64,000 bases of DNA. It comes from Pectobacterium actinidiae (GTDB lineage: Bacteria > Pseudomonadota > Gammaproteobacteria > Enterobacterales > Enterobacteriaceae). This document shows positions 19,679 to 30,340 of this stretch, piece by piece. Position 1 is the stretch's first letter; each line of letters starts with the position of its first letter. Location: contig NZ_JRMH01000001.1 of assembly GCF_000803315.1 (NCBI RefSeq), positions 2,790,001 to 2,854,000 on the forward strand. Reading direction: 5' to 3'. Both the position numbers and the translations under genes were made by a program. A model generated the notes under the pieces. It did no database searches, had not been told where the DNA came from, and saw only the letters and a list, made by a program, of their open reading frames with translations.

Positions 19679-20692
19679 ATGGGCGATAGCATTCTTTCAC
19701 AAGCAGAAATTGATGCATTATTAAATGGCGACAGCGGCGATAGCAACGCTGATGCAAATGCGTCGTCAAAAGCGGATGGGGGCGTCAAGCCCTATGACCC
19801 GAATACTCAACGACGCGTTATCCGCGAGCGTTTACAGGCATTAGAAATCATTAATGAGCGCTTTGCGCGTCAATTCCGTATGGGATTGTTTAACCTGTTA
19901 CGCCGTAGTCCCGATATCACTGTAGGTGCGATTAAGATCCAGCCTTATCATGAGTTTGCCAGGAACCTTCCCGTACCGACAAACCTGAATCTGATTCACT
20001 TAAAACCGCTACGTGGTACCGCATTATTTGTATTTTCACCAAGCCTGGTATTTATCGCCGTAGATAACCTCTTCGGCGGTGATGGCCGTTTCCCGACAAA
20101 AGTTGAAGGGCGTGAATTTACCCACACCGAGCAGCGCGTAGTTAAGCGTATGTTGCGTTTGGCTCTGGAGGCTTATGGTGAAGCCTGGAATGCGATTTAC
20201 AAACTTGACATCGAATACGTGCGTTCAGAAATGCAGGTCAAGTTTACCAACATCACGACGTCACCTAATGATATCGTTGTGACTACTCCGTTTCATGTTG
20301 AGATCGGTTCGCTGACTGGCGAATTTAACATCTGTATTCCTTTTTCAATGATCGAACCGCTGCGTGAACTGCTCGCGAATCCGCCATTGGAAAACTCACG
20401 TCAGGAAGATCAGAGCTGGCGTGATACCTTAGCTAAGCAGGTACAGCATTCCGAATTGGAATTAGTTGCAAGCTTTGTTGATATTCCGCTGCGACTCTCC
20501 AAGATTCTGAAGCTACAGCCTGGCGATGTGTTACCGATCGACAAACCTGACAAGATCGTTGCTCATGTTGACGGCGTGCCCGTACTGACTAGCCAATATG
20601 GCACATTAAACGGGCAATATGCCCTACGTGTTGAACATTTGATTAACCCTATATTGAATTCTCTGGATAACGAGGAACAGCCCCATGAGTGA
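19679..20692 (+). CDS. fliM: flagellar motor switch protein FliM
   Basis: 337 residues. The N-terminal SILSQAEIDALLNGD is the CheY-P binding peptide; a CheC-like middle domain and a C-terminal SpoA domain follow. It forms the wall of the C-ring and flips rotation when CheY-P binds. It overlaps fliN by 8 nt. Confidence 0.97.
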   Translation: MGDSILSQAEIDALLNGDSGDSNADANASSKADGGVKPYDPNTQRRVIRERLQALEIINERFARQFRMGLFNLLRRSPDITVGAIKIQPYHEFARNLPVPTNLNLIHLKPLRGTALFVFSPSLVFIAVDNLFGGDGRFPTKVEGREFTHTEQRVVKRMLRLALEAYGEAWNAIYKLDIEYVRSEMQVKFTNITTSPNDIVVTTPFHVEIGSLTGEFNICIPFSMIEPLRELLANPPLENSRQEDQSWRDTLAKQVQHSELELVASFVDIPLRLSKILKLQPGDVLPIDKPDKIVAHVDGVPVLTSQYGTLNGQYALRVEHLINPILNSLDNEEQPHE

Positions 20693-21098
20693 CACCAAGA
20701 AACCGTCCGACGATAAGGAATCAGTGGACGATCTGTGGGCTGATGCGTTTAACGAGCAGCAGGCTGCAGAAAAACCGGCCGCGACAACAGAAGGCATTTT
20801 TAAGTCGCTAGAAGGTCATGACCCCTTGGGTGCTCTGCAGGATATCGACCTGATATTGGATATTCCTGTCAAACTCACCGTTGAGCTTGGCCGGACCAAA
20901 ATGACGATAAAAGAGTTACTGCGCCTGACTCAGGGCTCTGTTGTTGCACTTGATGGCTTAGCCGGTGAACCGTTGGATATCCTGATCAATGGTTATCTGA
21001 TCGCCCAGGGTGAAGTTGTTGTTGTATCTGACAAGTACGGTGTTCGTATTACAGATATCATCACGCCATCCGAACGTATGCGCCGCCTGAGTCGTTAA
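20685..21098 (+). CDS. fliN: flagellar motor switch protein FliN
   Basis: 137 residues: a polar, acidic N-terminal tail and a C-terminal SpoA domain (DIPVKLTVELGRTKMTIKEL through VVVSDKYGVRITDII). It forms the base of the C-ring and docks FliH-FliI. Overlaps fliM by 8 nt and fliO by 1 nt. Confidence 0.97.
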   Translation: MSDTKKPSDDKESVDDLWADAFNEQQAAEKPAATTEGIFKSLEGHDPLGALQDIDLILDIPVKLTVELGRTKMTIKELLRLTQGSVVALDGLAGEPLDILINGYLIAQGEVVVVSDKYGVRITDIITPSERMRRLSR

Positions 21099-21520
21099 TG
21101 GCAATAGCCTCTACACCATCTCCAGCCCCAGTAGCAAGTCAGCAGTCAACACTTGTTACTGAGCCACCACTTACCGGCAGCATGTTACTGACACAGGTTG
21201 GTAGCGTGCTAGCTGGTATTTTATTATTTATTCTGCTGATTGCCTGGCTAGCTCGTAAACTCGGTTTTGCTCCCCAAGCCAAGCAAAACAAGTTGCTAAA
21301 AGTGGTATCCAGTTGCCCTGTCGGGCAGCGTGAACGTGTCGTTATTGTAGAAGTTGATAAGACCTGGCTGGTGCTAGGTGTTACGGCTCAGCAAATCACG
21401 CCGCTGCATACGCTTTCAGCGCAACCAACCAACGACAGTTCCTCAACTGGTGAAACCAAACCAGTAGATTTCAATCAACTGTTAAAGAAAGTTTTAAAGC
21501 GTCCGGAAAAATCGGAATGA
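21098..21520 (+). CDS. fliO: flagellar biosynthesis protein FliO
   Basis: 140 residues with one membrane segment (about 30-50, [21 protein letters not shown]) and a cytoplasmic C-terminal domain containing [24 protein letters not shown], the FliO signature. It helps assemble the FliP ring of the export gate. Overlaps both neighbours. Confidence 0.94.
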   Translation: MAIASTPSPAPVASQQSTLVTEPPLTGSMLLTQVGSVLAGILLFILLIAWLARKLGFAPQAKQNKLLKVVSSCPVGQRERVVIVEVDKTWLVLGVTAQQITPLHTLSAQPTNDSSSTGETKPVDFNQLLKKVLKRPEKSE

Positions 21521-22293
21521 GTGTCTTGCCTAATTATTGTCGTATCACCGCCCTGCTTCGCACACTGCGCTACGCTTTTGCCATCGGTTTATTGTTCATG
21601 GCACCATCGGTGTGGGCACAGCTTCCTGGTATTGTGACGCAACCTTTGCCTAACGGTGGACAGAGCTGGACGCTATCCGTACAGACGCTGGTTTTACTCA
21701 CGTCATTAACATTTCTTCCTGCTGCATTGTTAATGATGACCAGCTTCACCCGGATCATCATTGTATTGAGCTTGTTACGTAACGCACTAGGTACGCCAAC
21801 CGCACCACCGAACCAGGTATTGCTTGGATTGACGCTTTTCCTGACATTCTTTGTCATGTCGCCCGTGTTAAACCGTGTTTATGACGAAGCCTATCTTCCC
21901 TTCAGTCAGGATCAAATAAGCATGGAAGTCGCCATAGAACGTGGCGCGGAGCCAGTCCGTGAATTCATGCTGCGGCAGACACGGGAAACCGATCTGGCGT
22001 TGTTTACCCGGTTGGCAGAAATTCCAGAGATCCAGGGACCTGAAGCGGTACCCATGCGTGTACTTCTCCCCGCATTTGTGACAAGTGAGCTAAAAACCGC
22101 TTTCCAAATTGGTTTCACCGTATTTATCCCTTTCCTCATCATTGACCTCGTTGTTGCCAGCGTATTGATGGCGCTAGGGATGATGATGGTTCCTCCGGCA
22201 ACCATTTCATTGCCTTTTAAACTCATGCTTTTCGTATTAGTCGATGGCTGGCAGCTGCTACTCGGTTCATTAGCCCAGAGTTTTTATAGTTAG
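21517..22293 (+). CDS. fliP: flagellar export gate protein FliP
   Basis: 258 residues with a cleavable signal peptide ending near APSVWA (about residue 35) and four later membrane segments. Conserved blocks include [23 protein letters not shown] and [18 protein letters not shown]. FliP5-FliR1-FliQ4 form the export channel. The 4-nt overlap with fliO suggests coupling. Confidence 0.96.
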   Translation: MSVLPNYCRITALLRTLRYAFAIGLLFMAPSVWAQLPGIVTQPLPNGGQSWTLSVQTLVLLTSLTFLPAALLMMTSFTRIIIVLSLLRNALGTPTAPPNQVLLGLTLFLTFFVMSPVLNRVYDEAYLPFSQDQISMEVAIERGAEPVREFMLRQTRETDLALFTRLAEIPEIQGPEAVPMRVLLPAFVTSELKTAFQIGFTVFIPFLIIDLVVASVLMALGMMMVPPATISLPFKLMLFVLVDGWQLLLGSLAQSFYS

Positions 22294-22313
22294 ACGAATA
22301 GAGGAATGCGACT

Positions 22314-22583
22314 ATGACACCAGAATCGGTGATGGCGCTTGGCTATGAAGCAATGAAAGTAGCATTGGCGTTGGCGGCACCTCCGTTAATGGCAGCACTA
22401 CTCAGCGGACTACTTATTAGTCTCTTGCAGGCTGCTACTCAGATAAACGAAATGACGCTGTCGTTTATCCCTAAAATCCTAACTGTCTTCTTCACCTTAG
22501 TGATCGCTGGGCCCTGGATGTTAAACCTCATGCTGGACTACATGCGTACGCTATTCGGCCAGCTACCTAATATTATTGGGTAA
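22314..22583 (+). CDS. fliQ: flagellar export gate protein FliQ
   Basis: 89 residues with two hydrophobic helices, beginning [18 protein letters not shown] and including the conserved [18 protein letters not shown]. Two nucleotides separate it from fliR. Confidence 0.96.
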   Translation: MTPESVMALGYEAMKVALALAAPPLMAALLSGLLISLLQAATQINEMTLSFIPKILTVFFTLVIAGPWMLNLMLDYMRTLFGQLPNIIG

Positions 22584-22585
22584 AC

Positions 22586-23371
22586 ATGCTGACGTTTAAT
22601 AGTTGGGACATGGTGAATTGGGTCAGCCAGTTTTTCTGGCCTTTTGTCAGAATTCTTGCACTGATCAGCACCGCACCTGTCTTTAACGAGAGAGCGATTG
22701 GCAATCGGGTAAAAATCGGCCTGGGTGTACTGATTACGCTGCTCGTTGCACCCTATTTGCCGTTAAACACCACGCCCATTTTTTCCGTCGCAGGCGTATG
22801 GCTGTTAATACAGCAAATTCTCATCGGCGTTACGCTCGGCCTATCAATGCAGTTAGCATTTGCCGCTATTCGCCATGCTGGCGAGCTCATTGGTTTACAA
22901 ATGGGTCTCGCTTTTGCGACCTTCTTTGATCCCACTGGCGGCCCGAATATGCAGGTAATCGCTCGCTTCCTGAATATTCTCGCAATCCTGCTGTTTTTAA
23001 CCTTTGATGGGCACCTCTGGATGATTTCGTTATTAGCAGATAGTTTCTATACTCTGCCAATCAGTGCCAATCCTGTTAATAGCCATGCTTTCCTTGCTCT
23101 TGCTCGTGCAGGTGGACTGATTTTTATCAACGGATTGATGCTAGCGCTGCCAATCATAACCCTATTGCTGACCATCAACCTGGCGTTAGGCATGCTGAAC
23201 CGTATGGCACCTCAACTCTCGATATTTGTCGTTGGCTTCCCAATTACCCTCACGGTGGGAATCATGACATTAGGTTTATTACTTCCATTACTCCCTCCCT
23301 TCGCAGAGCATTTATTCAGCGAAGTGTTCGATTTACTTGCTGATATCCTCACTCAACTATCAAGTTCTTAG
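22586..23371 (+). CDS. fliR: flagellar export gate protein FliR
   Basis: 261 residues, strongly hydrophobic with about six membrane segments; contains the conserved [19 protein letters not shown] region. It completes the FliPQR channel and is last in the operon. No convincing T-rich terminator follows; an imperfect stem between 23630 and 23672 could serve. Confidence 0.96.
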   Translation: MLTFNSWDMVNWVSQFFWPFVRILALISTAPVFNERAIGNRVKIGLGVLITLLVAPYLPLNTTPIFSVAGVWLLIQQILIGVTLGLSMQLAFAAIRHAGELIGLQMGLAFATFFDPTGGPNMQVIARFLNILAILLFLTFDGHLWMISLLADSFYTLPISANPVNSHAFLALARAGGLIFINGLMLALPIITLLLTINLALGMLNRMAPQLSIFVVGFPITLTVGIMTLGLLLPLLPPFAEHLFSEVFDLLADILTQLSSS

Positions 23372-23740
23372 CGCCTTATATAAATCTGTAGTGATCAACG
23401 TGAAACCAATATGGGTGCCGTACGTGCCGATTGATTCCCATTGAAGATCCTTACGGTTTGGTATCGTAGCTCATCCTATGCGTATGGCTATACGAAGCTG
23501 TGATTTTGCTAAATCTTACGTGGGGTTACATCAGACATCGATACACTAAAACAATCTGTGTACTAAAATAATAGGTGTTATATAAAAGGGAATATCAGAG
23601 AGAATTGAGGATGATGGGAGAATAAAAAATGGCATGTCATCCATTCGGTATTAATGAAGAGAATGACACGCCTAAAAAATACGCCCGGTTTAAGCGTATT
23701 CAAACTGTAAAGTAGAATAGAAAAATATCGTCTATTACTA
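23372..23740. other. 369-nt convergent gap between fliR and flgL
   Basis: Non-coding as far as can be seen. It holds an imperfect inverted repeat (GGCATGTCAT near 23630 against ATGACACGCC near 23663) and the flgL terminator. In E. coli the fli cluster borders rcsA and dsrB at this point; neither is present here (a dsrB lies instead at 54342). Confidence 0.55.
23674..23700 (-). terminator. rho-independent terminator of flgKL
   Basis: On the minus strand AATACGC, a 9-nt loop, GCGTATT, then a run of T (stem arms at 23694-23700 and 23678-23684, T-run opposite 23674-23679). It lies 40 nt past the flgL stop. Confidence 0.82.
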
Positions 23741-24694
23741 CTATTTCATCTGGAATAACGACATTCCTTGCATATTTTGGAAAGCCGTATAAGAAGCCTG
23801 TAGAGAAGACTGCTGCATGACATAAGACGAAATTGCGTCATACCAGTCAGTATCCTGCAGTTGTCCCAACGCCGTCTTATTCGCTACATCACGATCTTTG
23901 CCAATAGCATCAAGGTTATCAATCTCATTGAGCTGAATACCCAACTCTGCACGAACGGCTGAAATGTTATTAAATGAATTTTTTAAACCGCGGTTTGCCG
24001 TCTCTAACGCCGCTGCTACACTGGCTTTTGTTGCATCGTCAGCATCGGCAAGAGGTGTTTCAAGCGCTTTAATTGCAATATCCAAAGTCTCAAATAAATC
24101 GGATTGGATGCTGCCATCCGGTTCTGCTTGAGCATCACCGGTCGTTCCATTGAACACCGCAGAGCCGACATGGCTGACTGTCATATTCCGGGCTGCATCT
24201 ACGCGTTGTGAAATCGCCTGGCTACCGCCCAAATACTCAACGCCACTGGTTCCCTCAACAAAAGGAATTTTGTCCGTGTTGTAACCGGCAAAAATATAAT
24301 TACCGTTGCCATCGGTGCTGTTGGCCATATTCAGCAATTCAGCTTTCATACCACGCAGGGAGGTCGCGACCGATTTACGGTCGTCATCACTCAGAACACC
24401 GCCGCCTTTGATTACTTCGGTCAATGCGCTGCTAATCGTGGTCGTGCTTTTGTCCAGGATAGACTCTTCCAGAGACATACTTTGCTTAGCAAAGGTACGA
24501 GCCAGCGTGTACTGACCATTCTCTGATTGAGCCTGACCAAGCATAATGGCGCCCGCCGCAGCAATCGGGTCATCTGATGGGTTTACGACACGTTTACCGG
24601 TAGATAATTGCTCACCCGTTTTTTGCCACGCGGTCTGACCATTCAGAATGCCTTGCATATTTTGCTGATATATCATGCTAGTACTTAAGCGCAT
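23741..24694 (-). CDS. flgL: hook-filament junction protein 3 (HAP3)
   Basis: 317 residues, flagellin-like ends: N-terminal MRLSTSMIYQQNMQGILN with STGKRVVNPSDDP, and C-terminal SYTAFQNMQGMSLFQ. FlgL forms the ring between FlgK and the first flagellin turn. Thirty-one nt downstream of flgK; both belong to class III, exported late with chaperone FlgN. Confidence 0.97.
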   Translation of the reverse strand: MRLSTSMIYQQNMQGILNGQTAWQKTGEQLSTGKRVVNPSDDPIAAAGAIMLGQAQSENGQYTLARTFAKQSMSLEESILDKSTTTISSALTEVIKGGGVLSDDDRKSVATSLRGMKAELLNMANSTDGNGNYIFAGYNTDKIPFVEGTSGVEYLGGSQAISQRVDAARNMTVSHVGSAVFNGTTGDAQAEPDGSIQSDLFETLDIAIKALETPLADADDATKASVAAALETANRGLKNSFNNISAVRAELGIQLNEIDNLDAIGKDRDVANKTALGQLQDTDWYDAISSYVMQQSSLQASYTAFQNMQGMSLFQMK

Positions 24695-24725
24695 GGTATT
24701 AATTCCTCTTTATCAAATGGTCAAA

Positions 24726-26420
24726 CTAGCTACGTGCAGCTAATAAAGCGTCGAATATGGATTGTGCTGTTTTGATGACCTGAGCATTGGCCATGTAATA
24801 TTGCTGATAACGCATCAGATCGCCGTACTCTTCATCTAGATTCACACCAGCTACAGATTGCTGCTCTGCCGTCAGTTGCTTAACAACGTTTTCCTGCGAT
24901 GTGTTATTTATCTTCAGCGTACTGGTCTGGTTACCAATCATGCCCACCAAGCTCGCATATGCGCCAGAAACACTGGCCTTTCCGCCTACAATCTTCTCAT
25001 TTTGCAGTGCCAACAGCGCCTTAGCGTTGGTATTATCACCTACACCGCCAAATACGGGATTGCCGCTTCCATCCACAACCGGGTTGCCCGCATCATCAAG
25101 CTTAACGGATGCAGCAGCAATTTTATTAGGATCGGAAATAGCCACTGACATGTCGATAATCACGTCATTAACTGGCTTGAGCAGGAAACTGTCGTTCGTC
25201 GCAGGCGTTCCCGTGATAGTCATCTTGATGCCATCAAAGTTCAGGCTATTATCAGTAGTATCCACTGACGCCGTAAATTTCGAATTGTCAGACAAACGTG
25301 TCACCTGCCAGCTAGCGCCATCATATTTAATCGTATAATTGGTCGCTTGCACGTCTTTGGTGTCAGTGTAAGACGGGGTCAACACGGCGTTCCCCGCGTT
25401 CTTACTGTCGTTCAGAGCAACAGCTTTACCAAAAGAGAAGAAGTCGCCGCCTTTAACACCATCGTGGTCAAAACCTTCTTGGTGCTGCGCATTAAATGCA
25501 TCAGCAAATGCTAATGCTAACTGCCCTAGCTGATTACGCGCCTCATCTAGCGTCTCTGTACGGAAAGCGATCAAGCCACCTAATGAACCACCCGTTAACG
25601 TACTCTCATTCAACGTGACAACGTCGTTTGTCCGGTCTTTATATCCGATGGTGAGACGAGACGGGTCACTGCTGGAACTAATCGCAACTAATTGATTGCT
25701 GGTACCCGCCTGAACCAAGTTAGTACCGTTCTTCAATGCAACGTTATAAACCGTCCCATCCTGAACGGTAACATCAACACCGACTAATTTATTAAGCTGA
25801 TCGACCAGAAGGTCTCGCTGATCAAGCAAATCGTTAGGCATCGTGCCGCTATTTGCGCCCATTAGTTTCGTGATTTCGTTGTTTAACGATGCGATCTGGT
25901 CGGTATACGTATTAATTTGGCCAACAGTGCTTTGAATCTGTGTATTCAGCCCACTTTCCATGTCACGCAGATACTTATCCGTGACCTTGAATTGGTTTAC
26001 CAGCCCTTCAGCTTTGCCCAGTACCGTTTGACGAGTAGACGAATCACCCGCGTTGCTGGTGAGGTTTTGCAGGTTAGAAAAGAAGTCCTGTACCGTTGAT
26101 GACAGGCTAGTCGTACTACTGGCCAGCAGATTATCAATCTTGGAAATCTGCTCGTAATAAGCGGTAACTGAGCTGCTTGTCGTTTGCGCAGAACGAAGCT
26201 GGTTGGTGATGAACTCATTGTACTGACGATTAATGCTAACAACATTGACACCGTTACCAATATACCCAGCGGATGTGCTGCTGCTCGTTGCTTGCTCAAG
26301 AATCGCATTTTGCCGACTATAGCCAGTAACAGCCTGATTACTAATGTTGTTACTCACGGTACTCAGCGCAACCTGTGCACCTTTTAAGCCACTCATCGCT
26401 GTGTTAAGTAAATTGGACAT
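24726..26420 (-). CDS. flgK: hook-filament junction protein 1 (HAP1)
   Basis: 564 residues. The N-terminus MSNLLNTAMSGLKGAQVAL with NNISNQAVTGYSRQ is the rod/hook/HAP signature; the C-terminus contains GVNLDEEYGDLMRYQQYYMAN. It connects the FlgE hook to FlgL. A sigma-28-like promoter stands at 26510-26536. Confidence 0.97.
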   Translation of the reverse strand: MSNLLNTAMSGLKGAQVALSTVSNNISNQAVTGYSRQNAILEQATSSSTSAGYIGNGVNVVSINRQYNEFITNQLRSAQTTSSSVTAYYEQISKIDNLLASSTTSLSSTVQDFFSNLQNLTSNAGDSSTRQTVLGKAEGLVNQFKVTDKYLRDMESGLNTQIQSTVGQINTYTDQIASLNNEITKLMGANSGTMPNDLLDQRDLLVDQLNKLVGVDVTVQDGTVYNVALKNGTNLVQAGTSNQLVAISSSSDPSRLTIGYKDRTNDVVTLNESTLTGGSLGGLIAFRTETLDEARNQLGQLALAFADAFNAQHQEGFDHDGVKGGDFFSFGKAVALNDSKNAGNAVLTPSYTDTKDVQATNYTIKYDGASWQVTRLSDNSKFTASVDTTDNSLNFDGIKMTITGTPATNDSFLLKPVNDVIIDMSVAISDPNKIAAASVKLDDAGNPVVDGSGNPVFGGVGDNTNAKALLALQNEKIVGGKASVSGAYASLVGMIGNQTSTLKINNTSQENVVKQLTAEQQSVAGVNLDEEYGDLMRYQQYYMANAQVIKTAQSIFDALLAARS

Positions 26421-26509
26421 AGGGTGTTGTTCCTTTTACACAGGTTTTTTCGCCCTGCGCGATTAACTAAATGCTGAAAGCAGCAAATACGCTACATAAG
26501 TTAATTACT

Positions 26510-26536
26510 ATATCGGTCAGGAAGCACAAATCTTGA
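26510..26536 (-). promoter_or_regulatory. sigma-28 (FliA) promoter of flgKL
   Basis: On the minus strand TCAA, 15 nt, ACCGATAT. Two differences from the core -10 (A for G, T for A), and TCAA is an accepted -35 variant in enteric flgK promoters. About 90 nt upstream of the flgK start. Confidence 0.65.
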
Positions 26537-26545
26537 ATAAAAAAA

Positions 26546-27508
26546 TCAAAATAGCCGACTCAAATCGTGGGTGTAGGCTTTCGCGACTTTCTCACCTGAA
26601 TTCTTCATTTGCTGGATCATGCTAACCAGTTTTTGGGCATATTGTGGATCCGTTGCATAACCTGCCTTTTGTAACGCATGAGCCGCTTGCTCAGCCGTTC
26701 CTGCGCTCATCACAGCAGAATAGCGTGGGTTATTAGTCAACAACTTCACATAGTCGCCAATAGCCTCAATATAGGAATCGTACACTCTGAAGCTGGCTTT
26801 TACCTTTTTGGCCACGCCTTGCTCATACTCTGTCGTAGTTATCTCTGTTGTCGGCCCATTCCAGCTACTGCCTGCTTTGATACCAAACAGATTATGACTT
26901 GGGCGCCCGTCTTCGGTAGGGATTTCACGCTGTCCCCAGCCAGATTCAAGCGCAGCCTGAGCGAGGATAAGGTGATGAGGTATTCCACTATGCTGACTGG
27001 CAATCTGAGCAGGTAAGGAAATCTGAGACACAAAATTGCTATTGGATAGCGGCAACGCTGAACCTGTCGTTGGCAATTTAGGTAGCGCTTTACGTACCAT
27101 CTGTTCCAAGGCCGCAGTTGGCATGCTTTTGAGCACATCACCATCGAATGTTAATGGAACAGACGGAACAGCGGCTTTAGCCGCCGTAGCATCGGGGGAT
27201 TGTCGGGTCAATTGCTCAACCATAACATCCACGAGTCCAAGTCCCTTGCCCTTAGTTGAGATCTCCTGAGCAATTTGCTGGTCATACATTGAGGTATACA
27301 GACGCGTCTGATCGCTATTGAAGAGCCCGTCCTGCGGAATCGCTGAACGCATGCTTTTCATCATCAATTGTACAAACACGCCTTCCATTTGTTGCGCAAC
27401 TGCCCTGATCCCCTCTTTACTTTGAGGATTGCCTGAAACCTCACGCTTCAGCGTATTCAGGGACTGCGCATCATAGGCCGCATTATTCAGCGTCTGTATA
27501 TCACTCAT
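26546..27508 (-). CDS. flgJ: rod-cap / peptidoglycan hydrolase FlgJ
   Basis: 320 residues with two parts: an N-terminal rod-scaffold domain (about 1-110, with GVFVQLMMKSMRSAIPQDGL) and a C-terminal glucosaminidase domain (about 165-320) with AQAALESGWGQREIP holding the catalytic Glu and NLFGIKAG. It caps the growing rod and opens the murein. Its start overlaps the flgI stop by 1 nt. Confidence 0.96.
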   Translation of the reverse strand: MSDIQTLNNAAYDAQSLNTLKREVSGNPQSKEGIRAVAQQMEGVFVQLMMKSMRSAIPQDGLFNSDQTRLYTSMYDQQIAQEISTKGKGLGLVDVMVEQLTRQSPDATAAKAAVPSVPLTFDGDVLKSMPTAALEQMVRKALPKLPTTGSALPLSNSNFVSQISLPAQIASQHSGIPHHLILAQAALESGWGQREIPTEDGRPSHNLFGIKAGSSWNGPTTEITTTEYEQGVAKKVKASFRVYDSYIEAIGDYVKLLTNNPRYSAVMSAGTAEQAAHALQKAGYATDPQYAQKLVSMIQQMKNSGEKVAKAYTHDLSRLF

Positions 27509-28617
27509 TAGATAATTTCCAGTTTGGCACGCAAGCAGCCAGCGCTTTGCATCGCCTGTAGGATAGACATCAGCTCCATCGGCGTCGCCCCCAGGGAATT
27601 CAGTGCACGCACGACATTGTTGAGGTTGGCGCTGGAATTGACTCGCTGTAAAGAACCGCCTGCTTGCTGAACCGAGATCTCAGTTTGCGGCGTGACCACC
27701 GTCTGGCCGCCACCAAATGGCGTATTAGGCTGGCTAACATTGGCTTGCTGATTGATAGTCACAGAAAGGTTGCCCTGAGCAATAGCACAACTATCCAGCG
27801 TGACATCGCGGTTCATTACAACAGATCCGGTACGGGAGTTGATAATAACCTTGGCGTCCTGGATACCGACGTTAACTTCAATATTCTGGATATCGGCCAA
27901 AAAGCGAACCTGAGAGCTGTTACCATGTGGGGCAAGGACCTGAATAGTCCGAGAATCCAACGGACTCGCGGTACCACCGTATCCAGAGCGATTTATCGCA
28001 TCACTCACCTTCTGCGCCATCGAGAAGTCATCGTTCTTCAATTGCAGCATGATGGTATTCGATGTGCCAAACGTGCTTGGCAGCTCTCTCTCGATAACCG
28101 CACCATTACTGATTCGACCGCCAGCAAGCTGGTTAACCTGAACACTGCTTCCGCCAGCAGATGCGCCAGCGCCGCCAACCAGCACGTTACCTTGAGCAAG
28201 GGCATAAACCTGATTATCGACCCCTTTCAATGGGGTCATTAGCAGCGTCCCACCGCGCAGGCTCTTCGCATTACCGAGTGAAGACACAACGACATCAATA
28301 TTTTGGCCGGTTCTGCCAAAAGGCGGAAGTTCCGCCGTGACCATCACCGCCGCCACATTTTTCAACTGCATGTTGGTTCCGGCAGGAACAGTAATCCCCA
28401 ACTGGGAAAGCATGTTAGTTAAGCTTTGCGTCGTAAACGGCGTCTGCATGGTCTGGTCACCAGAACCATCCAGACCAACCACTAAACCATAACCAATTAA
28501 CGCATTGCCGCGTACACCCTGGATATTCACCAGATCGCGAATTCTCTCTGCCGACGCAGAGGAAATATTCAGCGTCAGTAATGTCAGCAGTACAGTGAAA
28601 AATGATGCAATCCGCAT
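27508..28617 (-). CDS. flgI: flagellar P-ring protein FlgI
   Basis: 369 residues from the ATG at 28617. A Sec signal peptide ([17 protein letters not shown], cleavage after SASA at about residue 23) supports this start over a longer frame reaching 28959. The mature protein begins [26 protein letters not shown], the family hallmark. Forms the bushing ring in the peptidoglycan. Sixteen nt after flgH. Confidence 0.96.
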   Translation of the reverse strand: MRIASFFTVLLTLLTLNISSASAERIRDLVNIQGVRGNALIGYGLVVGLDGSGDQTMQTPFTTQSLTNMLSQLGITVPAGTNMQLKNVAAVMVTAELPPFGRTGQNIDVVVSSLGNAKSLRGGTLLMTPLKGVDNQVYALAQGNVLVGGAGASAGGSSVQVNQLAGGRISNGAVIERELPSTFGTSNTIMLQLKNDDFSMAQKVSDAINRSGYGGTASPLDSRTIQVLAPHGNSSQVRFLADIQNIEVNVGIQDAKVIINSRTGSVVMNRDVTLDSCAIAQGNLSVTINQQANVSQPNTPFGGGQTVVTPQTEISVQQAGGSLQRVNSSANLNNVVRALNSLGATPMELMSILQAMQSAGCLRAKLEII

Positions 28618-28633
28618 GGCAGGCCTCTTAAGC

Positions 28634-29353
28634 TTAGAACGGAGAAACATTGAGGAAGAACCGCTGTAACCAGCCCATGTTTTGCGCTTCGTTAATATAG
28701 CCATTACCGACATATTCAATGCGCGCGTCTGCGACTTGAGTTGATGGTACCGAGTTGCTGCCGCTAATCGTTCTCGGGTTAACGACACCGGAGAAACGGA
28801 TAAACTCAGTACCCTGATTAATTGCAATTTGTTTTTCGCCAACAACTTGCAGGTTGCCATTAGCCAGAACCTGGCCAACCGTAACCGTAATGGTGCCACT
28901 GAACGTGTTGTTCGCATTCGCACCACCTTGGCCTGTAAATTCGTTTGTTCCGGTGGCATTCAGCGCGGCTCGGTTATTGCCGAGTGGGCCTTCCAGATAA
29001 CGAGGCGTCGCAGTCAGACCAAACGTGGACGAACCATCTCTGCTTGCATTGGCAGAAGAACTTTTACTGGCGCTGACGTTTTCTTGCAGCACGATCGTTA
29101 GTGTGTCGCCAACATTACGTGGACGGCGATCTTCAAACATCGGTTGATAGCCATAATTCATCGGCTGCACGGTTTGGAAAATAGAACCATTGGGTCCGGC
29201 CAAAACAGGCGCTCCAGGCTGGGCTGTCGTTGGCCCTGTGACAACTTTATCATGCGGAATATAGGCGCAACCGTTAAGTGCTAACATCGCGATCAATGCC
29301 AACAGACGGGGTCGGCGGAGTGGTTTGATTACCGACTTTGCATTCATTATCAC
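28634..29353 (-). CDS. flgH: flagellar L-ring lipoprotein FlgH
   Basis: 239 residues. The lipobox LNGC puts the lipidated cysteine at residue 29. The mature part shows the family sequence ([20 protein letters not shown], later [18 protein letters not shown]). Forms the outer-membrane ring around the rod. An in-frame ATG two codons downstream of the first is equally possible. Confidence 0.97.
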   Translation of the reverse strand: MIMNAKSVIKPLRRPRLLALIAMLALNGCAYIPHDKVVTGPTTAQPGAPVLAGPNGSIFQTVQPMNYGYQPMFEDRRPRNVGDTLTIVLQENVSASKSSSANASRDGSSTFGLTATPRYLEGPLGNNRAALNATGTNEFTGQGGANANNTFSGTITVTVGQVLANGNLQVVGEKQIAINQGTEFIRFSGVVNPRTISGSNSVPSTQVADARIEYVGNGYINEAQNMGWLQRFFLNVSPF

Positions 29354-29530
29354 TGCGGATATCGCCTTAAATTAATCTATTTCACATATTCACGGGGTAA
29401 ATCAAAGCCATACTTGCCCACTCATCTGGTGCTTATGGTCATCATTACCCCGTTAAACACTGTCTATATTGCTACTATCATCAGGCCACCAGAGCACCCG
29501 CTCTCGCTCCTGAAATTAGCGGGTTACTTA

Positions 29531-30313
29531 TTACAGCTGGGTCAATTTCTGCAACATTTGGTCAGAAGAAGAAATTGCCTTACTGTTGATTTCGTAAGCA
29601 CGCTGAGTCTGAATCATCGACACCAATTCCTCTGCCACATTGACGTTGGAAGTTTCGACATATTTCTGATACAGCAGCCCTGCGCCATTCAAACCAGGGT
29701 TCGTTTCATTCGGCGCACCTGAACTCGCGGTTTCCAGATACAGGTTCTCACCCATGCTCTCAAGGCCGCTATCATTAATAAAGGTCGTCAGTGTCAACTG
29801 GCCAATCTGGTTTGTTGCCGCCTGTCCCTGCAGTTTAACGCTGACGATACCGTCGCGGCCGATGTTCAGTTCTGTCGCATTCGCCGGAACAGTAATCGCA
29901 GGCTGGACCTGATAGCCGCTGGACGTCACTAACTGGCCGTTACCATCAAGCTGGAAGGCACCATCACGCGTATAAGCGGTTGTTCCATCAGGCAACTGGA
30001 CCTGAAAGAATCCCTGACCTTTAATAGCGACGTCTTTAGAGTTACCCGTTTCGGAAAAAGTCCCTTGAGTATGAATTCGCTCTGTCGATACCGGACGAAC
30101 CCCCGTACCTAGCTGCAAGCCGGAAGGTAACATGGTTTGCTCTGAAGATTGAGCACCGGGCTGACGAACTGTTTGATACATCAAGTCTTCAAATACCGCA
30201 CGCTGACGCTTGAAACCATTGGTGCTGACGTTTGCCAAGTTATTGGAAATAACGTCCATATTGGTTTGCTGAGCATTCAAGCCGGTTTTTGCAATCCACA
30301 AAGAACGGATCAT
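29531..30313 (-). CDS. flgG: flagellar distal rod protein FlgG
   Basis: 260 residues. N-terminal [20 protein letters not shown] with [18 protein letters not shown]-terminal [25 protein letters not shown] sequence (here [17 protein letters not shown]). Forms the distal rod crossing the rings. There are 177 nt between its stop and flgH, longer than the other gaps in the operon. Confidence 0.97.
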   Translation of the reverse strand: MIRSLWIAKTGLNAQQTNMDVISNNLANVSTNGFKRQRAVFEDLMYQTVRQPGAQSSEQTMLPSGLQLGTGVRPVSTERIHTQGTFSETGNSKDVAIKGQGFFQVQLPDGTTAYTRDGAFQLDGNGQLVTSSGYQVQPAITVPANATELNIGRDGIVSVKLQGQAATNQIGQLTLTTFINDSGLESMGENLYLETASSGAPNETNPGLNGAGLLYQKYVETSNVNVAEELVSMIQTQRAYEINSKAISSSDQMLQKLTQL

Positions 30314-30340
30314 TTATTCACTCCTGTGCGCACTCGGCGC

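Noticed and set aside
27664..28242. 192-codon plus-strand frame opposite flgI
   Set aside because: Shadow of a strongly conserved gene; no start signal.
28618..28959. N-terminal extension of flgI into flgH
   Set aside because: The signal peptide and family start at 28617 show the extension is frame noise.
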